Source: Betaproteobacteria bacterium UBA5582
GTDB taxonomy: Bacteria; Pseudomonadota; Gammaproteobacteria; Burkholderiales; Rhodocyclaceae
Assembly: GCA_002425245.1 (NCBI GenBank)
Contig: DILW01000015.1
Coordinates: 1-64,000 of the forward strand
Direction of reading: 5' to 3'
Length of the DNA stretch: 64,000 nt
Shown here: piece by piece, positions 8,870 to 16,257 of the stretch
How the letters are laid out: each line of letters opens with the position of its first letter
Numbering within the stretch: the stretch's first letter is position 1
Translations under genes and position numbers: made by a program
Notes under the pieces: generated by a model
What the model saw: the letters and a program-made list of their open reading frames with translations, nothing else
What the model was told of the DNA's origin: nothing
The model's database searches: none

Positions 8870-9732
8870 TGACCCAGAGCATCCTTGCCGCCACCGATTT
8901 TTCCGTACAGTCCGCCGCCGCTGTCGCCCGCGCCGGCGAGCTGGCCACCGCCCATAGCTGGCCGCTGCATCTCGCCCATATCGCTCATCCTGGTTTGCTG
9001 GAAAGCCTGCAGGCCTTGCTCGGCATGGCCCCTCAGGAACTGGACGAACGGCACGCGGCAGCGGTCCGCCAGCAACTGACGGCGATGCGGGCGACGCCCC
9101 TGCCAACCGGCCAGGACCTGGTCCTGGATGGGCAACCGGCCGAGGCGCTGGCACGATTGGCAGGCGAAGTTGCCGCCGAACTGCTGGTCATCGGAGCCCA
9201 CGGCGAAGGCTTCCTTGACAGTCTGCGCCTGGGCAGCACCGCCAGCCGCCTGATCCGAAGGACCCCCTGCCCGGTGCTGGTGGTCAAGCAGGCGCCAGTC
9301 GGCAGTTACCGCCGCGCGCTGATCGCCACCGACTTCTTCCCACCCTCGCTTGCCGCCCTGCGCCTGACACGGAGACTACTGCCGGATGCTGCAATCGTCC
9401 TGGTGCACGCCATCGAAACCCCTTTCGAGAGCAAGATGGAGCACGCCGGCATTGGCGCCGAACTGATTGCGCGCTACCGCATCGACGCCCAGCGCGAGGC
9501 GCGGACCAGGCTGCGCGAACTGGTCGACCGTGAAGCCCTGCCAGCGAACACCGAGCAGATTGCCCGGCATGGCGACATCGCCCGCCTGATCGTCGATCAA
9601 GCCGAAGCGCTGGATTGCGACCTGATTGTCGTCGGCAAGCATGGTCTCGGACCGGTCGAGGATTTCCTGCTTGGCAGCACCACTTTCAACGTGTTGCGCG
9701 AATCGGGGCGTGACGTCCTGATCAGCCGGTGA
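8869..9732 (+). CDS. tandem universal stress protein (UspA family)
   Basis: This cytoplasmic protein has two Usp domains in tandem (287 residues, the UspE-like size). The first runs from SILAATDFSVQSAAAVARA to LGSTASRLIRRTPCPVLVVK, the second from RALIATDFFPPSLAAL to LGSTTFNVLRESGRDVLI. In both halves the ATP-binding signature G-x2-G-x9-G(S/T) is recognisable (GAHGEGF, then LGSTAS; GKHGLGP, then LGSTTF). It overlaps the Kef-type gene by ATGA, so the two are probably co-translated. In a K+ island it could stand in for the Usp module missing from the short KdpD-like kinase; that is speculation. Confidence 0.88.
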   Translation: MTQSILAATDFSVQSAAAVARAGELATAHSWPLHLAHIAHPGLLESLQALLGMAPQELDERHAAAVRQQLTAMRATPLPTGQDLVLDGQPAEALARLAGEVAAELLVIGAHGEGFLDSLRLGSTASRLIRRTPCPVLVVKQAPVGSYRRALIATDFFPPSLAALRLTRRLLPDAAIVLVHAIETPFESKMEHAGIGAELIARYRIDAQREARTRLRELVDREALPANTEQIARHGDIARLIVDQAEALDCDLIVVGKHGLGPVEDFLLGSTTFNVLRESGRDVLISR

Positions 9733-9740
9733 GCGAAGCG

Positions 9741-10337
9741 ATGAAGCACCTTTCCCAGTACTTCCTCCGCGGTCTGCTCGCTGCCCTGCCACTGGGGCTG
9801 ACCATCTACCTGCTCTACCTGTTCCTGACCGGGACCGAGGAGTTCGCCATGTGGTGGCTGCGCCCGCTGCTCGGCGATTTCTACCTGCCCGGCCTGGGGC
9901 TGGCGATCGGCATCGGCATCATCGTCCTGCTCGGTTTCCTGATTTCGCAGCCGCTCGCCCGCCGCCTGCTCAACTTCATCGAATTGCCCTTCACCAATCT
10001 GCCGGTGGTCAAGAGCATCTATTCGTCGCTGAAGAATTTCGCCGACTACTTCACACCGAACAGCGGCCAGGTCGCACAGCAGGTCGTCATCCTGCGCATG
10101 CCGGGCCAGGCGCTGGAGATGGTCGGGCTGGTCACCCGCCAGAACCTGTCCAGCCTGCCGCAGGGTTTCCTGCCCGGCGACCGGGTGGCCGTCTATCTGC
10201 CGATGGGCTACATGATCGGCGGCTACACGGTTTTCGTACCGCGTGAATGGGTCACGCCGATCGACATGAGCGTCGAGGAAGTGATGCGCTCCTCACTGTT
10301 CGCGTGGATGAGCCGCAACGACGTCGGTGGCAAGTGA
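9741..10337 (+). CDS. DUF502 family membrane protein
   Basis: This inner-membrane protein belongs to the DUF502 family and has no established function. It has two hydrophobic N-terminal segments (GLLAALPLGLTIYLLYLFL, then LAIGIGIIVLLGFLI) and the family's conserved middle IELPFTNLPVVKSIYSSLKN. A soluble C-terminal half contains PGDRVAVYLPMGYMIGGYT. A GTG at 9729 overlapping the Usp stop would add four residues; I prefer the ATG at 9741 because relatives begin just before the first helix. It is the third gene of the plus-strand unit and ends 3 bp from the convergent nhaP2 stop. Confidence 0.85.
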   Translation: MKHLSQYFLRGLLAALPLGLTIYLLYLFLTGTEEFAMWWLRPLLGDFYLPGLGLAIGIGIIVLLGFLISQPLARRLLNFIELPFTNLPVVKSIYSSLKNFADYFTPNSGQVAQQVVILRMPGQALEMVGLVTRQNLSSLPQGFLPGDRVAVYLPMGYMIGGYTVFVPREWVTPIDMSVEEVMRSSLFAWMSRNDVGGK

Positions 10338-10340
10338 CGG

Positions 10341-12083
10341 CTAGCTGCCCGGCGTCGCCAGCGGGCACTTCAGGCCGATGCTGGCGATCTTGCCGGCAGC
10401 GCCCATTTCGCGAACGATCAGCACGAAGTTGCCGACCTGGACCCGGTCACCGACGACCGCCGGGTGGCCGAGACGGGCGATGAACACGTCGTCGAGACGG
10501 CGGGAGTTTTCCTCTGCTTCAAACGCGAAGCCGTAGGCCAGCGCCAGATCACCGGCGGTGCAATCGGGTGCCACGGCAAACTCGCCGAAGTAACGGGTAT
10601 TGCGGCCGATATCGTGCATCGCCACGCCAAATATGCGCGCCAGGCGCTCGGCCAGCGCTTCGGGCGCGATGAACCAGGCCGAATCGCCCGGGCGCAAGCG
10701 GAAGTCGACCTTCATGTCGACCAGCCGCCCCTTGCGCACTACCGCGATGCAGCGCACTTCGTCATGGATGAACTCGGCCGCCAGCTCGTCCGGATGCCGC
10801 CCCTCGGCCGCCGACCCCTGGCTGGCGCGGAACTCGAACATCGGCAACGCCGCCTCCTCGCCCAGCCAGACTTCGACCCGGTCGCGCGGCTCGTCAGCCG
10901 GTGGCAGTTCGACCTTGAGCAGACGCGCCGCCGCCGGAATGGTCGCCCCCTGGACCAGCAGCGACAGCAGGACCACGGAAAATGCCACATCGAACAGCAA
11001 CCGGGAATCCGGCACCCCCATCACCACCGGCATGATCGCCAGGACAACCGGTACCGCACCGCGCAGTCCGACCCAGCTGACGAAGGCGATTTCATTGCGC
11101 GTGTAGCGGAAGGGAAAGAGGCCGATGGCCACTGCCAGCGGCCGGGCAATGAACATCAGGAACAGGGCCAGCAGCAGGGCATGCCAGGTGTATTCGGCCA
11201 GGTGGGTGGGGGTCACCAGCAGACCGAGCACGACGAACATGCCGGCCTGGGCGAGCCAGGCCAGGCCGTCCATGACCCGCAAAACGTGTTCGGTGGCGTG
11301 ACTCTTCCGGTTGCCGACGATGACCCCAGCCACATACACGGCCAGCAGGCCGCTGCCGTCGATCAGGTTGGCGGCACCGACGATGAGCAGACCTCCGGAC
11401 AGGATCAATAGCGCGTACAGGCCTTCGGCCAGATTCAGGCGACGCAGCAGCCAGGCCATCACCTTGCCGCCGACAAAGCCGAACAGCAGGCCGATCCCCG
11501 CCTGCTTGAGCAACATCCAGGCAAACCCGGCCGCTCCGGAGCGCTCGGGATGCAGCAGGACCTCGATCATCACCACGACCAGCAGGATGGCCATCGGGTC
11601 GTTCGAACCGGACTCGATTTCCAGCGTGCTCTTGACCCGCTCGTTGAGCCGCACCCCGCTGTTGCGCAGCAGCGCGAACACCGCCGCCGCATCGGTCGAA
11701 CCGACGATGGCAGCGAGCAGCACACCCAGCCGCCAATCGACGTCAAGCAACCAGGTGGCAAAAACGCCGAGCAGCCCGACGGTTCCGATGACCCCCCAGG
11801 TGGCGAGCACGGCCGCCGGTTTCAGCGCAACGCGGAAGCTGCCGGAATCGGTACGCAAGCCACCGTCGAGCAGGATCACCGCCAGCGCCAGCTGGGCGAC
11901 CAGATTGGCCGTCTTGAAATCGTCAAAGACTATGCCGCCAATGCCGTCTTCTCCCGCCAGCATGCCGACGCCGAGAAACAGCAGCAGCAGCGGCAAACCG
12001 AGACGCGCGGAAATGGTACTGGCCAGGACGCTGATGAAGAGCAGCAGTCCGGCCAGCAGGAACAGGGTGCTGATCGTTGTCAT
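10341..12083 (-). CDS. nhaP2: K+/H+ antiporter NhaP2 (CvrA/YcgO type)
   Basis: This CPA1-family cation/proton antiporter is likely to expel K+. About 12 membrane segments (residues 1-390) include GEDGIGGIVFDDF, ILLDGGLRTD and VGSTDAAAVFALLR, a CPA1-type ion-site region. They are followed by SGSNDPMAILLV. The cytoplasmic tail has an RCK-C domain (about 410-490) and a C-terminal CorC/HlyC-like domain (about 500-580), the arrangement of NhaP2/CvrA. The 580-residue length fits. It closes the K+ island and is divergent from cysD. Confidence 0.9.
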   Translation of the reverse strand: MTTISTLFLLAGLLLFISVLASTISARLGLPLLLLFLGVGMLAGEDGIGGIVFDDFKTANLVAQLALAVILLDGGLRTDSGSFRVALKPAAVLATWGVIGTVGLLGVFATWLLDVDWRLGVLLAAIVGSTDAAAVFALLRNSGVRLNERVKSTLEIESGSNDPMAILLVVVMIEVLLHPERSGAAGFAWMLLKQAGIGLLFGFVGGKVMAWLLRRLNLAEGLYALLILSGGLLIVGAANLIDGSGLLAVYVAGVIVGNRKSHATEHVLRVMDGLAWLAQAGMFVVLGLLVTPTHLAEYTWHALLLALFLMFIARPLAVAIGLFPFRYTRNEIAFVSWVGLRGAVPVVLAIMPVVMGVPDSRLLFDVAFSVVLLSLLVQGATIPAAARLLKVELPPADEPRDRVEVWLGEEAALPMFEFRASQGSAAEGRHPDELAAEFIHDEVRCIAVVRKGRLVDMKVDFRLRPGDSAWFIAPEALAERLARIFGVAMHDIGRNTRYFGEFAVAPDCTAGDLALAYGFAFEAEENSRRLDDVFIARLGHPAVVGDRVQVGNFVLIVREMGAAGKIASIGLKCPLATPGS

Positions 12084-12176
12084 GGCCTGAATTTATCACA
12101 AGGAAATGACCGATTTCGTCGCGATTTGTTGACTGACGTTTTATTCAAAAATCGCATAACAAGATGCACTCATGTT

Positions 12177-12193
12177 CTTAATTGAATATTAAG
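12177..12193. promoter_or_regulatory. palindrome CTTAAT-N5-ATTAAG, possible CysB-type site
   Basis: A perfect 6-bp inverted repeat (CTTAAT at 12177-12182, ATTAAG at 12188-12193) with a 5-bp centre stands just upstream of the cysD -10 box. LysR-type regulators bind such T-N11-A sites, and CysB or Cbl would be the expected regulator of cysDN. The link is an inference. Confidence 0.4.
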
Positions 12194-12197
12194 CCCT

Positions 12198-12206
12198 TGC
12201 TACAAT
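12198..12206 (+). promoter_or_regulatory. extended -10 promoter element of cysD
   Basis: TGCTACAAT is an extended -10 element (TGn plus TACAAT), placed 36 bases before the cysD ATG. There is no clear -35 hexamer, as is usual for activator-dependent promoters. Confidence 0.45.
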
Positions 12207-12242
12207 CCGCTCCATTCAACAATCCCTGCGGATTACCCAGCA

Positions 12243-13172
12243 ATGACCCAACGCAACACACTCTCCCACCTCGACTGGCTCGAAGCCGAAGCCATCCACA
12301 TCATGCGCGAGGTCGCCGGCCAGTGCGCCAACCCGGTACTGCTCTTCTCAGGTGGCAAGGACTCGATCTGCATGCTGCGCATCGCTGAGAAAGCCTTCCG
12401 CCCCGGCAAGTTCCCCTTCCCGCTGATGCACATCGACACCGGCCATAACTACCAGGAAGTCGTTGCCTTCCGCGACAAGCGCGCCGCCGAACTGGGCGAG
12501 CGGCTGATCGTCCGTTCGGTCGAGGATTCGATGAAGCGCGGGACGGTCGTCCTCAAGCACGAAGGCGAATCGCGCAACAAGCATCAGTCGGTGACCCTGC
12601 TCGAAGCCATCGAGGAATTCGGCTTCGATGCCTGCATCGGCGGCGCCCGCCGTGATGAGGAAAAGGCGCGTGCCAAGGAACGCATCTTCAGTTTCCGCGA
12701 CGAGTTCGGCCAGTGGGACCCGAAAAACCAGCGCCCGGAACTGTGGAGCCTCTACAACGCCCGCAGCCACAAGGGCGAGAACATCCGCGCCTTCCCGATC
12801 TCGAACTGGACGGAAATGGACGTCTGGCAATACATCGAGCGCGAGAAGCTGGAACTGCCCAGCATCTACTTCGCCCACACCCGCCCGGTGGTCATCCGCC
12901 AGGGCGCCATCGTACCGGTCAATGTGCCGCTCGCTTCCGGCGAACTGACCAACCTGCCGAAGGCCGGCGAGGAAATCGTCGAAAAACTGGTGCGTTTCCG
13001 CACCGTTGGCGACATCTCCTGTACGGCGCCGGTCGAGTCGGATGCCGACACGGTCGAGAAGATCGTGCTCGAAACCGCCACCACCACAATCACCGAGCGC
13101 GGCGCCACGCGTCTGGACGACCAGACCAGCGAAGCCTCCATGGAACAACGCAAGAAGGAAGGCTACTTCTGA
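12243..13172 (+). CDS. cysD: sulfate adenylyltransferase subunit CysD
   Basis: CysD is the catalytic ATP-sulfurylase subunit that forms adenosine 5'-phosphosulfate and PPi from ATP and sulfate, with CysN as its GTPase partner. The 309-residue protein shows the PP-loop LLFSGGKDSICMLRIAEKAF near residue 36. It also has the family signatures HIDTGHNYQEV, CIGGARRDEEKARAKER and the C-terminal ISCTAPVESDADTVEKI. The length is standard. It is followed by cysN after a 143-bp gap that holds a palindromic element. No cysC or cysH occurs in the window. Confidence 0.97.
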   Translation: MTQRNTLSHLDWLEAEAIHIMREVAGQCANPVLLFSGGKDSICMLRIAEKAFRPGKFPFPLMHIDTGHNYQEVVAFRDKRAAELGERLIVRSVEDSMKRGTVVLKHEGESRNKHQSVTLLEAIEEFGFDACIGGARRDEEKARAKERIFSFRDEFGQWDPKNQRPELWSLYNARSHKGENIRAFPISNWTEMDVWQYIEREKLELPSIYFAHTRPVVIRQGAIVPVNVPLASGELTNLPKAGEEIVEKLVRFRTVGDISCTAPVESDADTVEKIVLETATTTITERGATRLDDQTSEASMEQRKKEGYF

Positions 13173-13193
13173 TGCCACTTCGGCGGTCACCGG

Positions 13194-13287
13194 CAGCGGA
13201 CGGGATGTTCGCGGCGCTGGCGAGGACTGTCTGAGCGACCATCGGGAGCGAGTTCCGCAGCCAGCAGAGTGAATATCCCGTCCGCTG
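13194..13287. repeat. long imperfect palindrome between cysD and cysN
   Basis: Outer arms CAGCGGACGGGAT (13194-13206) and ATCCCGTCCGCTG (13275-13287) are perfect 13-bp inverted repeats. Inside them GCTGG (13216-13220) pairs with CCAGC (13261-13265), and the sequence between can form further imperfect pairing, including two GAGCGA copies. The whole 94-bp unit looks like a dispersed palindromic intergenic element or an mRNA hairpin that tunes cysN relative to cysD. I see no second copy in this window. Confidence 0.6.
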
Positions 13288-13315
13288 TCGCGCACCCAAC
13301 CAGGAATCACCGAAT

Positions 13316-14584
13316 ATGACTACTCAAATCGAAGACCACGGCCTCCTCCGCTTCCTCACCTGCGGCAGCGTCGACGACGGCAAGAGCACCCTGATCGGGC
13401 GCCTCTTGTTCGACACCAAGACCATCCTTGCCGACACCCTGAACGCCATCGAGAAGACCTCGCAGAAGCGCGGCCTCGGCGCGGTCGACCTCTCCTTGCT
13501 CACCGACGGCCTGCAAGCCGAGCGCGAGCAAGGCATCACCATCGACGTCGCCTACCGCTACTTCAGCACCGGCACGCGCAAGTACATCATCGCCGACGCG
13601 CCGGGGCACGAGCAGTACACCCGCAACATGGTCACCGCCGCCTCGACCGCCAACCTCGCCATCATCCTGATCGATGCGCGCAAGGGCGTGCTGACGCAGA
13701 CCCGGCGTCACTCGAAATTGGCGTCGCTGGTCGGCATCCCGCACCTGGTCGTCGCCATCAACAAGATGGACCTGGTCGACTATTCGCAGGACACCTACGA
13801 GAAGATCAAGGCCGATTACCTCGAATTCGCCGCCAAGGTAGGCATCGAGGACATCCGCTTCATCCCGCTGTCGGCGCTCAACGGTGACATGATCGTCGAG
13901 CGCGGCGAGGCGCTGAACTGGTACGACGGCCCGACCCTGATGGAAATCCTCGAAGCCGTGCCCGCTGCCCACACCGAGCACGACGAGCCCTTCCGCTTCC
14001 CGGTCCAGTACGTCTGCCGCCCGCAGGATTCCGCCAACCCCGACCTGCACGACTACCGCGGCTTCATGGGCCGCGTCGAATCCGGCAGCATCAAGGTCGG
14101 TGACGCCGTCACCGTGCTGCCCAATGGTCTCGAATCGACGGTCAAGGCGGTGCAGATTGGCGGCGTCGATATCGGCGCAGCCTTCACCGAACAATCGGTG
14201 ACGATCCTGCTCGCCGACGAAATCGACTGCTCGCGCGGCGACATGATCGTCAAGACCGCCGAAGCCCCGGCTGCCGTCAAGGAAATCCGCGCCACCGTCT
14301 GCTGGCTGGCCGAAGCCCCGCTCGATCGCGCCCGCACCTACCTGATCCGCCACACCACGCGCGACTCCAAGGCCAAGCTGACCGGCATCGACCACCGTCT
14401 CGACGTCAACACCCTGGAAAACCTGCCCGCCGAGAAACTGGCGATGAACGACATCGCCGAGGTCACGTTCAAGCTGGCGCAACCGCTGTTCGTCGACCCC
14501 TACACCGAGAACCGGGCGACCGGCGCCTTCATCGTCATCGACGAGAGCAACAACAATACGGTCGGCGCCGGGATGATTCTGTAG
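13316..14584 (+). CDS. cysN: sulfate adenylyltransferase subunit CysN
   Basis: CysN is the GTPase subunit of ATP sulfurylase; GTP hydrolysis drives APS formation by CysD. At 422 residues it is the stand-alone form without a fused APS kinase. GTPase motifs are visible: G1 GSVDDGKSTLIG (about 17), switch region QGITIDVAYRYF, G3 DAPGHEQY, and G4 NKMD. Elongation-factor-like beta-barrel domains follow, including GFMGRVESGSIKVGDAV and the C-terminal NRATGAFIVID. It lies behind cysD in the assimilatory sulfate-reduction operon. Confidence 0.97.
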   Translation: MTTQIEDHGLLRFLTCGSVDDGKSTLIGRLLFDTKTILADTLNAIEKTSQKRGLGAVDLSLLTDGLQAEREQGITIDVAYRYFSTGTRKYIIADAPGHEQYTRNMVTAASTANLAIILIDARKGVLTQTRRHSKLASLVGIPHLVVAINKMDLVDYSQDTYEKIKADYLEFAAKVGIEDIRFIPLSALNGDMIVERGEALNWYDGPTLMEILEAVPAAHTEHDEPFRFPVQYVCRPQDSANPDLHDYRGFMGRVESGSIKVGDAVTVLPNGLESTVKAVQIGGVDIGAAFTEQSVTILLADEIDCSRGDMIVKTAEAPAAVKEIRATVCWLAEAPLDRARTYLIRHTTRDSKAKLTGIDHRLDVNTLENLPAEKLAMNDIAEVTFKLAQPLFVDPYTENRATGAFIVIDESNNNTVGAGMIL

Positions 14585-14648
14585 GAGATCCGTTGCCAAC
14601 GCGTTCTGTGAAACTGGCCGTGGAAATAACGGAGGGTAAGCAGCCTGG

Positions 14649-14678
14649 TTGATGTCCCGGCGGGTGAATTGGTGTAAT
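14649..14678 (+). promoter_or_regulatory. possible sigma-70 promoter of the lipoprotein gene
   Basis: TTGATG (14649-14654) and TGTAAT (14673-14678) are separated by 18 bp, and the lipoprotein start is 50 bp further on. The hexamers are imperfect, so confidence is low. Confidence 0.35.
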
Positions 14679-14728
14679 CTGCCCACTCCATGCATTCTGG
14701 GTATTCCCAACACCCGACTGGAGCGACC

Positions 14729-15214
14729 ATGCCGATGACCCGAGCTGTTTCAAGCCGCCTGCTGCACTTCTTCTGGATCGCGCTGTTCGGCCTCGCGCTA
14801 GGCGGTTGCGCGGTCAAGTGGGTGGATACCTACGACGCCGTGGCTTTCGAGGAAATCCTGACGGTGGGCAAGGCGGTGGACCGGTTCTACGGCAATCTGC
14901 TGGAAACGCCTGCGGATGAGCGCGCCTATCGTCATTTCGTCGTCCAGTACGTGATCATCGAGAGCGACATCCAGTCGATGCTCACCCGCAACCGGGCCCG
15001 CGCCCTGAACGAGGAGTCGACGCAGATTGCCGAATCGATCCTCAAGCTCTGGGTGAAATACAAGGAAGCGCACAAGTCGCGGAACACTTATGCCGATGGC
15101 GGTGCCAAGCTGGACCGGCACCGTTTCAACCGCCTGTTCGCGGCGGCGGCAAGCGCCGAGCAGGCGAAGAAGCTGAAGCCGGACGAGCGGGATGCGACCA
15201 AGGACAGCGAATGA
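14729..15214 (+). CDS. putative lipoprotein of unknown function
   Basis: I do not recognise this family. The protein starts at an ATG preceded by GGAGCG. Its type II signal peptide has arginine at residue 5, the hydrophobic core LHFFWIALFGLALGG and the lipobox cysteine in LGGCAVKW. The mature part (about 130 residues) is charged and probably helical, ending in a Lys/Asp/Glu-rich tail. An ATG at 14690 would place 13 residues before the signal and is less likely. It is followed after 24 bp by a small helical protein gene, with which it may form a unit. Confidence 0.7.
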   Translation: MPMTRAVSSRLLHFFWIALFGLALGGCAVKWVDTYDAVAFEEILTVGKAVDRFYGNLLETPADERAYRHFVVQYVIIESDIQSMLTRNRARALNEESTQIAESILKLWVKYKEAHKSRNTYADGGAKLDRHRFNRLFAAAASAEQAKKLKPDERDATKDSE

Positions 15215-15238
15215 TCGGCGAACCGGGGAGCGATTTCC

Positions 15239-15562
15239 ATGAGTTTTGACATCGGCAAGGTGTTCGAGGGGATGCTCGCCGCTTCCGGCGATGTCCTGTC
15301 GGCGGAATGGCCGGGCGTGCAGGCCTGCGTCAAGGCGGCCTACCGTGACGAACTGGCGGCACTGGAGGCAATCGCCACCGCCCGCCTGGACGGCGAGATC
15401 GACGACGCCGAGATGCAGTCGCAACTGGCCGACGAGAAGGAAGCATTGAAGGTTGCCCTGCTGGCGTGCAAGGTGAAAGGCAAGCTGGCGGCGCAGAAAG
15501 CGGCCAACGCGGCCATCGAGGTTTTGGCCGATGCCGTTGGCGCAGCCCTGAAACTGGTTTAG
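15239..15562 (+). CDS. small hypothetical helical protein
   Basis: This 107-residue protein has no family that I recognise. It is dominated by alanine, glutamate and lysine and is predicted by eye to be almost wholly helical. The central stretch ARLDGEIDDAEMQSQLADEK is amphipathic, and the C-terminus (AANAAIEVLADAVGAALKLV) is more hydrophobic. No signal peptide is seen. It lies directly behind the lipoprotein gene on the same strand and ends 3 bp from the convergent lolA stop. Codon use matches its neighbours, which supports a real gene. Confidence 0.65.
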   Translation: MSFDIGKVFEGMLAASGDVLSAEWPGVQACVKAAYRDELAALEAIATARLDGEIDDAEMQSQLADEKEALKVALLACKVKGKLAAQKAANAAIEVLADAVGAALKLV

Positions 15563-15565
15563 GCC

Positions 15566-16186
15566 TCAGTCGCCGATGACGTCGCTGCCCGCCGGCGGCG
15601 TGAAGCGGAACAGCCCGGCTGCCAGGCTCGGGTTGCGTTCGGCGCGCAGCAGGCGGATGTGAGTGGTCTGACCGAAGTTGTCGTACAGGGCCATCGCCTT
15701 CAGTTCGCGGCCAGCCATGCCGAGGCGGACTTTCTCGAAGCCGCTTTCGGCATTTTTCGGGGTCGCTTCGACCCAGACCAGCCCGTCGGCTTCGCCGGCT
15801 TCCCTGAGCGTGAAGTTCTTTTCCAGTTCGTTGTTGCCGGCGAGCAATGCCGCCGGCGAGCTGCCCATGGCCTGCCCGACTTTGCGGATGGTCACCTGCT
15901 GCAGCTCGGGATCGTGGATCCAGATCCGCTCGCCGTCGCCGACGACCAGTTGCGGATAGGGTTTGAGGATTTCCCAGCGCAGCTTGCCTGGCCGCAGGAT
16001 CGCCAGGGTGCCCGAGGATTCCTGCGGCTTTCGGCCGTTGCGGGCGATCACCGCCTGCTCGAAGTCGGCCTTGTAGCTGCGCGTGTCGTTGAGGAAACCG
16101 CGCAGTTGCTCGATGGCGCCGGCATGGGCGAGAACGGGCAGCAGTGCGCCGGCGGCGATGACGATGAGTTGGCGGATGGATTTCAT
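15566..16186 (-). CDS. lolA: outer-membrane lipoprotein carrier protein LolA
   Basis: LolA is the periplasmic chaperone that carries lipoproteins from LolCDE to LolB. The 206-residue precursor has a Sec signal peptide cleaved near LAHAG (about residue 22). LolA-type sequence follows: SYKADFEQAVIARNGRKPQ, LRPGKLRWEILKPYPQLVV, GDGERIWIHDPELQQVTI. It lies 71 bp downstream of ftsK, the usual ftsK-lolA order in proteobacteria. A GC-rich hairpin sits between the two genes. Confidence 0.93.
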   Translation of the reverse strand: MKSIRQLIVIAAGALLPVLAHAGAIEQLRGFLNDTRSYKADFEQAVIARNGRKPQESSGTLAILRPGKLRWEILKPYPQLVVGDGERIWIHDPELQQVTIRKVGQAMGSSPAALLAGNNELEKNFTLREAGEADGLVWVEATPKNAESGFEKVRLGMAGRELKAMALYDNFGQTTHIRLLRAERNPSLAAGLFRFTPPAGSDVIGD

Positions 16187-16198
16187 GGGCGCAGCTTA

Positions 16199-16218
16199 CG
16201 CCGGCTCGCGGGCCGGCG
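16199..16218. repeat. GC-rich hairpin between ftsK and lolA
   Basis: CGCCGGC (16199-16205) and GCCGGCG (16212-16218) form a perfect 7-bp stem with a 6-nt loop. No T-run follows on either strand, so it is not a standard intrinsic terminator. It may slow readthrough or protect the ftsK 3' end. Confidence 0.4.
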
Positions 16219-16257
16219 CTGTGTCAGTGTGTAAGTCATTGTTGCTGTCGGCCGGGC

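Noticed and set aside
16199..16218. Intrinsic terminator between ftsK and lolA
   Set aside because: The stem is perfect but there is no T-run on either strand; kept only as a hairpin.
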